Assembly (NCBI GenBank): GCA_016705125.1
Contig: JADIYW010000037.1
Location: forward strand, 1-36,676
Source: Bacteroidota bacterium
GTDB lineage: Bacteria; Bacteroidota; Bacteroidia; Chitinophagales; JADIYW01
Length of the DNA stretch: 36,676 nucleotides
Direction: 5' to 3'
The first letter of the stretch is position 1. Each line of letters starts with the position of its first letter. Shown one piece after another: positions 26,100 through 34,150 of this stretch. The position numbers and the translations under genes are program-made. Below the pieces are notes generated by a model. That model was not told the origin of the DNA, ran no database searches, and worked only from the letters and a program-made list of their open reading frames with translations.

Positions 26100-26866
26100 T
26101 GTGCAATTTTATCTTTTACACATCTAAAACCTAAATTAGGAACTCCATATTTTGCCTTTACACTCGAGCGAGATGCGAAACGCATAAATGCAGCATAGTT
26201 ATTAATATCTTTAGAAGCAAACGACCCTCCCCCACAAAAAAATGTGTTATCAAGCCCACTATCTCCCCTCGATTCTCCGGTTGTTAAAGCACTATTAAAA
26301 TCAAAAGTCCACTCCCAAACTAAACCATGCAGATCCCATACACCATAATAATTCTTAAATGTAGAGCCCACATTTGCCAACATTCTGGTATTTGGTTTTG
26401 AAACCCAATTTAGCAACCATTGGTTAAATTTTAAGTCCTTTGTTGCATCTGGTTTGGTTTCATTAGCCTTCCCAGCCAACTCCCACTCTGCCACTGTTGG
26501 TAATCTTTTTCCTTGACATTCACAATATTTTTTTGCTGCAAACCACGATACATTAACCACAGGACTAAATGCCAACAAAGCATTAAAATTGGTATCTGAA
26601 GTCCAATGATGTAGATAATTTGTATCGGCATAAATTGACTTTATTTTACTTTTCCTCCAATCTGGAAATTGTAGAACAAATTTTTTATAATCCATATTTG
26701 TAACAGGATAAATATCCATTAAAAATGGTTTTACGACTATCTTTTGGCTATCTAAGGAATATAAAGGGAGATAAAATCCTCCCTTAATATTCACCATAGT
26801 TGTCTGACCTTGTCCATAAACCGACAAATTGGCAAAAAGTATTATTGCAATAAAAAAGTTTCGCAT
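26096..26866 (-). CDS. nirV: NirV-like formylglycine-generating-enzyme fold protein
   Basis: A 256-aa exported protein (signal peptide MRNFFIAIILFANLSVYGQ) of the SUMF1/FGE-sulfatase fold. PVTNMDYKKFV, VNVSWFAAKKYCECQGKRLP, and the C-terminal GGGSFASKDINN and FASRSS with NLGFRCVKD are typical. The fold is used in NirV proteins that neighbour nirK in denitrifiers. The two catalytic copper-binding cysteines of true FGE, in the segment after GGS, are replaced (Ser/Asn region at 218-223), so it is unlikely to make formylglycine. NirV function is unsettled; a periplasmic binding or scaffold role with NirK is inferred. It starts 2 nt after nirK. Confidence 0.8.
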   Translation of the reverse strand: MRNFFIAIILFANLSVYGQGQTTMVNIKGGFYLPLYSLDSQKIVVKPFLMDIYPVTNMDYKKFVLQFPDWRKSKIKSIYADTNYLHHWTSDTNFNALLAFSPVVNVSWFAAKKYCECQGKRLPTVAEWELAGKANETKPDATKDLKFNQWLLNWVSKPNTRMLANVGSTFKNYYGVWDLHGLVWEWTFDFNSALTTGESRGDSGLDNTFFCGGGSFASKDINNYAAFMRFASRSSVKAKYGVPNLGFRCVKDKIAQ

Positions 26867-26868
26867 AT

Positions 26869-28293
26869 TTATTTTCTAAGTTTTGTAACATCAGCAGCAG
26901 TTACTTCTCCTCCTTTATTTCCAAAGTTATTTAAAATATAAGTTGAAACAGATGCAATTTGTGCATCACTTAATGTTTGTTTAGGCATTACCCCGTCATA
27001 AGTTTTACCGTTAACGGTAATTTTACCCGACAAACCATGTATAATTGTTTTTGCTATAGTTGAAGGATCAGAAGCAAAATAATCAGAGCTAACTAAAGGA
27101 GGAAATGCACCACCAATACCTTTACCATCAGCTTGATGACAAGCTTGGCAGGTACTTGAATAAATTGATTTTCCTTGTATTAATTTCTCTTCTTTTGTTA
27201 ATGGTTTAGAAGCAACTTTGGGTACGTCAGGCATACTTTGTGGGGCACCTTCTGATTGATATATTCGGTCATCTTGTTGTCCTGAATATATAGCTTTCAC
27301 TTCTTCTCCTTCTACTTTTAACATACCCAAAGAACCTTTATTAAATGTTCTAAAAATAGAATGGTCAACTAGAATCAAAGTTGACGGAACATCGCATTTA
27401 AATTCTGTAATAGCAGAACCACCAGCAGGCACAAGTGTAGTTTGTACATTGTGATTAACCAAAGAACCACCTTCTACATATACATTGTCAAAAATATCTC
27501 CAATTACGTGGAAACTAGAAACTAAGTTTGGCCCACCATTACCTACAAACAATCGTACTGTTTCACCAACTTTTACTTTCATTGATTTATCACCGGTCAA
27601 TGAACCCACTTTACCATTAAAAACAACATAATCAGGTTGTTCTTTTAATGCTTTATCCATATCAAATTGTTGCAAACCAGCTTCGCCATAGGTACCTTTG
27701 GTGTAAAAATCACCTTGACATACATAAAATTCTTTGTCCACTTTTGGCAATCCTTCCTTAGGTTCTACCAAAATTAAACCATACATGCCATTTGCAATAT
27801 GCATTCCAACTGGAGCAGTGGCACAATGGTAAATATACAATCCAGCGTTAAGTGCTGTAAATGAAAACTGTGTTTCGTGACCAGGCGCGGTAAATGTAGC
27901 CGCTGCTCCACCACCCTGTCCTGAAACAGCGTGTAGATCAATGTTATGAGGTAGCTTATTGTTTGGATTGTTTTTTAGATGGAACTCTACAAAATCGCCT
28001 TGACGAATACGAATGAAGCTTCCAGGCACACTTCCTCCAAAAGTCCAAAAATTATAAGTAACTCCATCCATCATTTCCATTTCTTTTTCTATAACTTCAA
28101 GATTGACAATCACTTTGGTGGCATAATTTCTTGTTATTGGTGGTGGTACATTTGGAGCTTCAGTTAATACTGCTATTTCTTCTCCTTTTATTTTTTCAAT
28201 AACCGAGGAGGAAGATTCATTGTTGCGCTTACAATTTGTAAAAATCAGGCTTATAAAGAAAACCAATGCAAGTAATTTAAATCCTTTTTTCAT
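26869..28293 (-). CDS. nirK: Copper nitrite reductase fused to a C-terminal cytochrome c
   Basis: A 474-aa periplasmic lipoprotein (FTNC, C21) that reduces nitrite to nitric oxide. Type-1 copper ligands are H116 (PHNID), C157 and H165 in YIYHCATAPVGMH, and M170. Type-2 ligands are H121, H156 and H311 (LVDHSIFRTFN). Catalytic D119 and H262 (SFHVIGDIFDN) are present. After two cupredoxin domains (about 50-335) and a linker comes a class I cytochrome c: CQACHQADGKG (C382, C385, H386) with axial M436 in GVMP. Three-domain NirKs of this type are known, for example in Ralstonia pickettii. Fusing the electron donor to the enzyme removes the need for a separate soluble partner. It lies 26 nt after the porin gene and 2 nt before nirV. 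Confidence 0.96.
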   Translation of the reverse strand: MKKGFKLLALVFFISLIFTNCKRNNESSSSVIEKIKGEEIAVLTEAPNVPPPITRNYATKVIVNLEVIEKEMEMMDGVTYNFWTFGGSVPGSFIRIRQGDFVEFHLKNNPNNKLPHNIDLHAVSGQGGGAAATFTAPGHETQFSFTALNAGLYIYHCATAPVGMHIANGMYGLILVEPKEGLPKVDKEFYVCQGDFYTKGTYGEAGLQQFDMDKALKEQPDYVVFNGKVGSLTGDKSMKVKVGETVRLFVGNGGPNLVSSFHVIGDIFDNVYVEGGSLVNHNVQTTLVPAGGSAITEFKCDVPSTLILVDHSIFRTFNKGSLGMLKVEGEEVKAIYSGQQDDRIYQSEGAPQSMPDVPKVASKPLTKEEKLIQGKSIYSSTCQACHQADGKGIGGAFPPLVSSDYFASDPSTIAKTIIHGLSGKITVNGKTYDGVMPKQTLSDAQIASVSTYILNNFGNKGGEVTAADVTKLRK

Positions 28294-28319
28294 GATAATT
28301 TATTTTAGTGTAAAATATT

Positions 28320-29605
28320 TTAATTGTTTTTTAATTCTTTCAAAAGTATAGAAGGTGAAATTTTTAGCATAATATAAGCCCATGTATTAAAATCATCAGC
28401 GTTACCACCTTTAATTAATTCCATGTTTTTAGTCGCAAATAGAACAGAATAACCAATTTGAAGATGAATAATAGGTGTTGGTTTATAATCCATTATAAAA
28501 TCTAATTCTGTTCCTAATTCCTTATTAATTTCTATAGGGTTAAGCTTGCTTTTGGCTGCAAGTAAAAAATTATGAATATCTAATGCCGCACTAATTTTTT
28601 TATTTGGCTCGTACCCAATTCTACCATATGCATCCACTAAACCACTTTGCTTTGTGTCATTTGGAATATTTAGAAAATAATCCATGATACCATAGAATTT
28701 ATGGTTTGTAGCATACAAAGTATTAAATGAATGACTTTTAGTATCCCCATTTTACTGCCATTCCCTGATAAAAAATCTGAACCTAATCCAAATATTATTT
28801 TCTTAATTTTTTTCTCTCCATACACATTTATCATGAATGCACTTTGCGATAAGTTATTTTCGGTTTTCCCTCCTTGAAAATATGCTCCCAATGTTCCCTT
28901 CCATCCATTTAAATTATAATTATATAATGGACCAAATGTGCAAGTTGCTTTTATTTTTGAAGAGTTTAACACAGTAGAATTAAGCCCATTAGCTATTGCA
29001 ATCCCTGTAATTGAATGTCCATTTTTAAAATCTTTCTTAACCCAAGTAAAGCCCAAAACTTTATAATTTTTAAGGGTATATTTAGTTCCCGAGAGTGGCT
29101 CACCAATTTGGTTAAATGCACCTCCAATATGCCATTTTAATTTATTTGAATCGTTTGCATATTTAATCAATAAAGCATCATGCGATATAGTTAAATTTGC
29201 CCAATCGAGATTCCCTAATAATCTATGATCATCATAAACTAATTCTTGGCGACCCAGTTTCATTGAAAATCCTTTTTTAAAACCAAGTTCACTCCATAAT
29301 TCATTTACTTGTAAACCCGACAAATCTTTCCTTTGTTCTTCATCGCCCCAAGTCCTTGCATCTTGAATTGAAAAATAAAGCTTAATTTTATCCTTTTTAA
29401 AATCAAAAACTAATCTAGCCCTTTGTCCAATAAAAAAAGCTGATTTAGAGGAATCTGTAACTAGCGTCCTATATCCATTTCTTAGTTCAGTTCTTACTCT
29501 GTACTCTCCTTTTATTTTAATATAATCTTCTTGAGCATAACTTTTAATGAAGTTAATACATAAGATTATTAACAAAATAAGCTGTTTTACTTTATTTTTT
29601 TTCAT
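28320..29605 (-). pseudogene. Alginate-export-family outer-membrane protein, one frameshift
   Basis: The N-terminal 290 residues (start 29605) have a signal peptide (MKKNKVKQLILLIILCINFIKSYAQ) and beta-barrel strands, for example GEYRVRTELRNG, SIQDARTWGDE and SMKLGRQELVYDDHRLLGN. These are typical of the AlgE-like alginate-export porins often found with denitrification genes. At 28745-28748 a run of four C (four G in the coding strand) needs one more base: the reading then goes from NGSKMG to DTKSHSF, then NTLYATNHKFYGIMDYF, and on to 28320. The corrected length is about 428 aa. No alginate genes are near, so the substrate is unknown. Sequence error is as likely as a real null allele. Confidence 0.78.
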
Positions 29606-29658
29606 ATTTCATATTTAAAGACCTTAATATATTTTATTATTTTAAAAAAAACCAATTT

Positions 29659-30093
29659 CTATTTTACCAAAAATGCTTCATTATTTAAAACCATATTATT
29701 AAAATCAAGAATTGTATTGTTTTTTAACATAGCTATTATTTTTTCTCTTATTTCTTGGTATTGATTGTGCATTGGACAAGGATTTACTTCACCACAAAAA
29801 TCTAATCCCAATATACAATCTGTAAACAATTTCTCACCATCAATCATTCGTACTATTTCTATTATTGGTATATTCTTTTGTTCCTCAGACATAAAAAATC
29901 CTCCATTTGGTCCCCTCATTGAGCTAATTATTCTTTTCCTACTTAATTCCTGCAATATGCTAGCAAGAAAATATGGCGGAGCATCTATAGCTAATGCTAT
30001 TTCTTTTCCACCTAAGAATTTTACTTCTTGATTCGATTTAGCAATAAATACTAATGCTTTAATGGCGTATTTACAAGATTCAGAAAACATCAC
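29659..30093 (-). CDS. Rrf2-family transcriptional regulator (probable NO/Fe-S sensor)
   Basis: A 144-aa winged-helix regulator. Helix-turn-helix residues lie around 30-65 (KEIALAIDAPPYFLASILQELSRK then the wing SMRGPNGGF). Three Cys in CILGLDFC and NPCPMH (C93, C100, C106) are spaced X6-X5, likely holding an [Fe-S] cluster, as in NsrR and IscR. It is the first gene of the denitrification island and on the same strand, so it may control it in response to nitric oxide. A closer subfamily name is not supported because the Cys spacing differs by one residue from classical NsrR/IscR. Confidence 0.88.
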   Translation of the reverse strand: MMFSESCKYAIKALVFIAKSNQEVKFLGGKEIALAIDAPPYFLASILQELSRKRIISSMRGPNGGFFMSEEQKNIPIIEIVRMIDGEKLFTDCILGLDFCGEVNPCPMHNQYQEIREKIIAMLKNNTILDFNNMVLNNEAFLVK

Positions 30094-30107
30094 TAAAATT
30101 TCAATTG

Positions 30108-30115
30108 CAAATATA
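30108..30115 (-). promoter_or_regulatory. Candidate -7 promoter box (TAnnTTTG) for the rrf2/denitrification island
   Basis: Minus-strand TATATTTG matches the consensus and lies 14 nt upstream of the rrf2 ATG (30093). An imperfect inverted repeat (AAATATT..AATATTT, about 30124-30142) sits just upstream and could be an operator, but AT-richness makes chance pairing common. Confidence 0.4.
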
Positions 30116-30610
30116 AATAAAAATAAATATTAATAAAATATTTTAATACCTTTTTATATTAATTACATGTAAATAATTAAAATAAAAAAGATTTAATGAG
30201 TTGATTTATACTTTTAAAGAGCCTTTCAAAAATTTTATATTGCAATTGAAAAAACATATATAATATTGAACAACCATTGGAAAAAGAGAACAAAAGAAGA
30301 ATTAGAAATCTCAATTTTAATCATTATTCCTACAAACAAGTGAGGATTTAGCACATAATACCAAATATAACTACAAAATAGTCCATTCTGCTCGTTCTTT
30401 TTCACCAATAAATCTTCAAAAAATAGTTCCGTATCTAATTGATATGCAACAATTTTTTTTATCTTTTTGGCAAAAAATTAAGTCGCATTTATGGACCATT
30501 ATATAATTATGTTTGGTATAAGTTCAAACAATACCTATTTTATCCTATTCATGTTTAAAATGAGTAAGACAGCTAAAATATTGCAAATTATTTAATTAAA
30601 GGAATATGAA
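30116..30610. other. Intergenic region with no supported gene
   Basis: About 500 nt of AT-rich DNA between the divergence of the island (rrf2) and the convergent end of the hypothetical gene. It holds a perfect 10-bp palindrome TTACATGTAA at 30163-30172 and scattered short frames on both strands, none with a recognisable product. One short minus-strand reading near 30330-30420 is hydrophobic but interrupted by stops. No RNA gene was recognised. Confidence 0.5.
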
Positions 30611-31195
30611 TTAATCATATTTTTTAAAAACATAATCCTTATCTTCCCAATATATAAATTCCTTTCCTTGAGGATCTATTCTTCTAATTTTAATTCTATA
30701 AATCATATAAATGTCGTTTTTTTTTAATTTTTGAATATCTATGTAAAATGATACATCAGTGTCCTTATCAAACAAAAGAGAGTCATTTCTATAGGCTTTA
30801 ATTGATACGGAATCTACTTTGAATGTATAACCAAATTCAGACAAATCGGGATTATTGAACCTATATCCACCATGACCCACATTTAGCTCTGTCAATGGTG
30901 GGTGAATTGACCTAATAGTAATAGTGTCTATAGTGGATGAATCATTCTTTACAATTAATTGAATAGATCCAATTTTTTTTGGTAAAATAATGAATTCACA
31001 ATCTTTCTTTTCAATATTGCAATCAATCGATTCTAGAAACAACTTATCGCATGGAATATCTTGGTAAACGACCTTAACTGGATTTTGGATATAATAATAC
31101 AATTTATTGAGTTTAGTTGTGGACAAAACTCCCATTTGAGAAAAACCAATTGAAAAAAATAAATTAACTAAAAAAAGGATAAATATTTTTTTCAT
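30611..31195 (-). CDS. Secreted hypothetical protein
   Basis: A 194-aa protein with a signal peptide (MKKIFILFLVNLFFSIGFSQ, cleaved near residue 20). The rest is predicted beta-rich. The segment after the signal, KLYYYIQNPVKVVYQDIPCDKL with ILPKKIGSIQLIVK, recalls the beta-sandwich repeats of GldM's periplasmic part (GVDNP..I....), where 'NP' follows the first strand. The similarity is by eye and weak, so no name is given. Cys at about 49, 59 and 66 could form a disulfide. It stands alone, 62 nt from the preA stop. Confidence 0.6.
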   Translation of the reverse strand: MKKIFILFLVNLFFSIGFSQMGVLSTTKLNKLYYYIQNPVKVVYQDIPCDKLFLESIDCNIEKKDCEFIILPKKIGSIQLIVKNDSSTIDTITIRSIHPPLTELNVGHGGYRFNNPDLSEFGYTFKVDSVSIKAYRNDSLLFDKDTDVSFYIDIQKLKKNDIYMIYRIKIRRIDPQGKEFIYWEDKDYVFKKYD

Positions 31196-31257
31196 TTAAT
31201 AAGGTTGCTAATAAAAGAATGCATTTATATTAAACGAAAACTATTAATTCTTATTGT

Positions 31258-32526
31258 TTAATGGTCATTCAACTTCAACCCGCGTTTCTGAAATTCTATC
31301 CAGTTTATACTTTCATCGCCTTTGCGTTGTTCCACCATGGTTATACATTCTGTAACAGGACAAACTATTTGGCACAAGTTGCAACCCACACATTCTGGCT
31401 CATTTATAGTATAATTATTATATGGATTTCCTCTTTCTATATTAATGGCCTGATGCGATGTGTCTTCGCAAGCAATATAACATAAGCCACAATGGATGCA
31501 TTTATCCTGATTTATATTGGCAACGATATGAAAATTTAAATCCAATTCCTCCCATTTGGTGATTTTTGGAACTGAAAGTCCTATGAAATCATCAATGGTT
31601 TTATATCCTTTTTCATCCATCCAATTATTCAAACCATCGCATAAGTCGGTAATTATTTTGAAACCACTTACCATTGCTGCAGTACAAACTTGCACATTAC
31701 TAGCTCCAAGAAGCATAAATTCGGCAGCATCTTTCCATGTTGTAATGCCACCAATTCCAGAAATTGGAACCTGATTAATCTTTTCATCTTGTGACAAGGT
31801 AGTTAGAAATTTTAGTGCAATTGGTTTTACAGCTGGTCCGCAATAACCACCATAAACCGACTGGCCACCAACATTTGGATTGGGCACCAAAGTGTCTAGA
31901 TCGATGCCCGTTATGGATTGAATGGTATTAATCAATGAAAGTCCATTGGTTCCTCCCTCAATGGCTGCAATTGCACCCGGAACAACGGAATGTACATTAG
32001 GTGTAAGTTTTGTAATAATTGGAATAGTGGCTACCTCCATTACCCATTCCACCACCATTTTTGCAATTTCTGGGTCTTGCCCCACAGCTGCGCCCATTCC
32101 ACGCTCCACCATTCCATGAGGACAACCAAAATTTAGCTCGATACCATGCGCACCAGTATCTTCCACTTTCTTTACCATTTCATGCCAACTATCTCTATCA
32201 TTGTCCGCCATCAACGAAACGACCATCGCTCTATCAGGAAATAATTTTAAAACTTCTATTATTTCTTTAAGATTTATTTCTAAAGGTCTATCCGAAATGA
32301 GTTCGATATTATTAAACCCAACTGCTCTCCGTCCATTATAGCCGATAGCGGAATACCGAGAAGACACATTTTTAATTTGTGAGCCCAATGTTTTCCATAC
32401 AACACCTCCCCACCCCGCTTCAAATGCTCTTAAAACATTTATTTTTTTATCTGTAGGTGGTGCAGATGCTAGCCAAAATGGATTTGGGGATTTTATGCCG
32501 AGAAAATTGGATTGTAAATTTGCCAT
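31258..32526 (-). CDS. preA: NAD-dependent dihydropyrimidine dehydrogenase, catalytic FMN/Fe-S subunit
   Basis: A 422-aa protein. The dihydroorotate dehydrogenase-like FMN barrel (about 1-310) holds ASAPPTDKK, VVWKTLG, NFGCPHGMVERGMG with active-site C135, KLTPN and GIGGI. A C-terminal ferredoxin domain follows with two [4Fe-4S] motifs, CIHCGLCYIAC (343-353) and CVGCNLCQIVC (379-389). It reduces uracil/thymine with electrons from PreT, or works in reverse. It is the last gene of the pyrimidine-degradation cluster, about 212 nt after preT. The residue before the active-site Cys is Gly where eukaryotic enzymes have Ser. Confidence 0.94.
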   Translation of the reverse strand: MANLQSNFLGIKSPNPFWLASAPPTDKKINVLRAFEAGWGGVVWKTLGSQIKNVSSRYSAIGYNGRRAVGFNNIELISDRPLEINLKEIIEVLKLFPDRAMVVSLMADNDRDSWHEMVKKVEDTGAHGIELNFGCPHGMVERGMGAAVGQDPEIAKMVVEWVMEVATIPIITKLTPNVHSVVPGAIAAIEGGTNGLSLINTIQSITGIDLDTLVPNPNVGGQSVYGGYCGPAVKPIALKFLTTLSQDEKINQVPISGIGGITTWKDAAEFMLLGASNVQVCTAAMVSGFKIITDLCDGLNNWMDEKGYKTIDDFIGLSVPKITKWEELDLNFHIVANINQDKCIHCGLCYIACEDTSHQAINIERGNPYNNYTINEPECVGCNLCQIVCPVTECITMVEQRKGDESINWIEFQKRGLKLNDH

Positions 32527-32532
32527 TGAAAA

Positions 32533-32560
32533 AAATGTTAAATGTTTAGTGTTAAATTTT
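32533..32560. repeat. Heptad-repeat arm A between preA and preT
   Basis: AAATGTTAAATGTTTAGTG followed by TTAAATTTT, built of TTxAATG-like heptads. It is an imperfect inverted match to the arm at 32706-32743. Confidence 0.5.
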
Positions 32561-32705
32561 AAATATTTGATTCAGCTTAAAATTATGTTTGTTTAGTATT
32601 GCTTTATTATGTTGAGCCGTATTTACATTATTATTTTAAAATTTTATTCTTTTATTCTTTTTTATTTTTAAATACTTATTTATTAATCATTTTAAATTAT
32701 AACCT

Positions 32706-32743
32706 AAAATTTAACATTAAGCATTAAACATTCAACATTTAAA
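32706..32743. repeat. Heptad-repeat arm B between preA and preT
   Basis: On the reverse strand this reads AAATGTTGAATGTTTAATG, then CTTAATGTTAAATTTT: consecutive heptads TTGAATG, TTTAATG, CTTAATG. It is the inverted partner of the arm at 32533-32560 with one extra heptad, and overlaps the preT stop codon. With a 145-nt spacer, it may be a termination or processing element or a small intergenic repeat. Confidence 0.5.
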
Positions 32744-34076
32744 TTAAATATTCCAAAATTGCCTTCGCGGCATCCTTTCCAGCTTGTACTGCATCTACAA
32801 CTTCCTTTCCTCCATTTACTGCATCACCTCCAGCAAATACACCCTTCAAATTTGTAGAATTCGATTTGTCGATTAAAATTTTGCCCTTATTGTTTTTTAC
32901 CTCTGATTGATTTATAATATCAAGATAAGGCATTTGTCCTGTTGCTTTTATCACCATATCAACTTCTATTTCAAATGTTTCTCCAGTTTCTATTGGTGAT
33001 TTACGACCTGAAGCATCAGGCTCACCCAATTCCATTTTATTACAAACTATCGATTTAACTTTTCCATTTTCACCTCTTATTTCTTTAGGACTAGCAAGCC
33101 AAATAAATGAACAGCCGTCCAATTTGGCAATATCCAATTCTACTTGGGTACATGGTTTTTCATTTTCTGTTCTTCTATAAATCATAATCACTTCCTCAGC
33201 ACCCAATCTTTTTGATTGGGTTGCAGCATCGATGGCTGTCATTCCCATTCCAATAACCGCTACTTTGTCTCCTATTTTAATGCTATTATGATTTTTGGTT
33301 CTAATATCATAAATAAAAGAAATTGCATCTTCCACTCCTTCCAAATCCTCTCCAGGAATATTAAGCGTATTGGCAATACCAACGCCAATTCCTAGAAAAA
33401 CAGCATCGAATTGTTTTTGTAAATCTGCAATTGAAAAATCTATTCCTAGTGTTTTGTTATATTTTACTTCGATTCCTCCAATTGATAGGATAAAATCTAC
33501 TTCATCATCGCATAATTTATCGGAAACCTTATAAGCAGCCACTCCATAAGTCATTAATCCACCGCCTTTGGATTCTTTTTCGAAAATAGTAACATCAATA
33601 CCTTCCTTGGCAAGTGCATGTGCACAGGCCAAGCCAGCGGGACCGGCACCAACTATGGCTACTTTTTTTCCAATTGCTTGTTTTCTTTCAAATAATTTCC
33701 AATTATTTATAATCGCTTTTTCTGCTGAATAGCGTTGTAATTTTGCAATTTCAATTGGTTTTTCATCTAACAAATTATACACGCAAGCACCTTCACACAG
33801 TTTTTCAACTGGGCATACTTTTGAACAAGCAGCGCCCATAATATTTGATGATAAAATCGTTTTGGCTGAGCCTTTTAAATTGTCTGTTGAAATTTGCCTA
33901 ATAAATAATGGCACATCAATACTTGTGGGACACGATTTTGTACATGGTGCATCATAACAATTCAAACATCTATTGGCCTCAATTATTGCCCCTTCAGGAT
34001 GCTCAAATGGTGGATGAATATCTGAGAAATTTTGAATGTATTGCTCCTTGGTGAGCCGATTATTTGATATTGCCAT
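32739..34076 (-). CDS. preT: NAD(P)-dependent dihydropyrimidine dehydrogenase subunit PreT (GltD-like)
   Basis: A 445-aa flavoprotein. N-terminal Fe-S cysteines are in CLNCYDAPCTKSC (37-49) and ACSKVCPVEKLCEGAC (83-98). The FAD-binding GAGPAGLACAHALA is at about 143-156, and the second Rossmann motif VIGMGMTAIDAA is at about 274-285. GGDAVNGGKEVVDAVQAGK near the C-terminus is the conserved FAD loop. It passes electrons from NAD(P)H to PreA. Similar proteins serve as glutamate synthase small subunits; adjacency to preA makes PreT much the better call. Confidence 0.93.
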   Translation of the reverse strand: MAISNNRLTKEQYIQNFSDIHPPFEHPEGAIIEANRCLNCYDAPCTKSCPTSIDVPLFIRQISTDNLKGSAKTILSSNIMGAACSKVCPVEKLCEGACVYNLLDEKPIEIAKLQRYSAEKAIINNWKLFERKQAIGKKVAIVGAGPAGLACAHALAKEGIDVTIFEKESKGGGLMTYGVAAYKVSDKLCDDEVDFILSIGGIEVKYNKTLGIDFSIADLQKQFDAVFLGIGVGIANTLNIPGEDLEGVEDAISFIYDIRTKNHNSIKIGDKVAVIGMGMTAIDAATQSKRLGAEEVIMIYRRTENEKPCTQVELDIAKLDGCSFIWLASPKEIRGENGKVKSIVCNKMELGEPDASGRKSPIETGETFEIEVDMVIKATGQMPYLDIINQSEVKNNKGKILIDKSNSTNLKGVFAGGDAVNGGKEVVDAVQAGKDAAKAILEYLI

Positions 34077-34090
34077 GTTTTATTAATTTT

Positions 34091-34140
34091 AAATGTTGAA
34101 TGATTAATGATAATGAAATATTTAGTATTTATCATTCAAA
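34091..34140. repeat. Heptad-like repeats upstream of preT
   Basis: The sequence TTGAATG ATTAATG ATAATGA (from 34096) and, on the other strand near 34126-34140, TTGAATG with ATAAATA. It matches the heptads in the preA-preT gap, so the same type of repeat occurs in both intergenic spaces of the cluster. Confidence 0.4.
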
Positions 34141-34150
34141 AAAACATCCC

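Noticed and set aside
30163..30172. Perfect palindrome TTACATGTAA as an NsrR/FNR-type operator.
   Set aside because: A 10-bp AT-rich palindrome is expected by chance here, and no known operator consensus matches it.
30330..30480. Minus-strand hydrophobic reading in the large intergenic region as a small gene or remnant.
   Set aside because: It has several in-frame stops and no start or motif.
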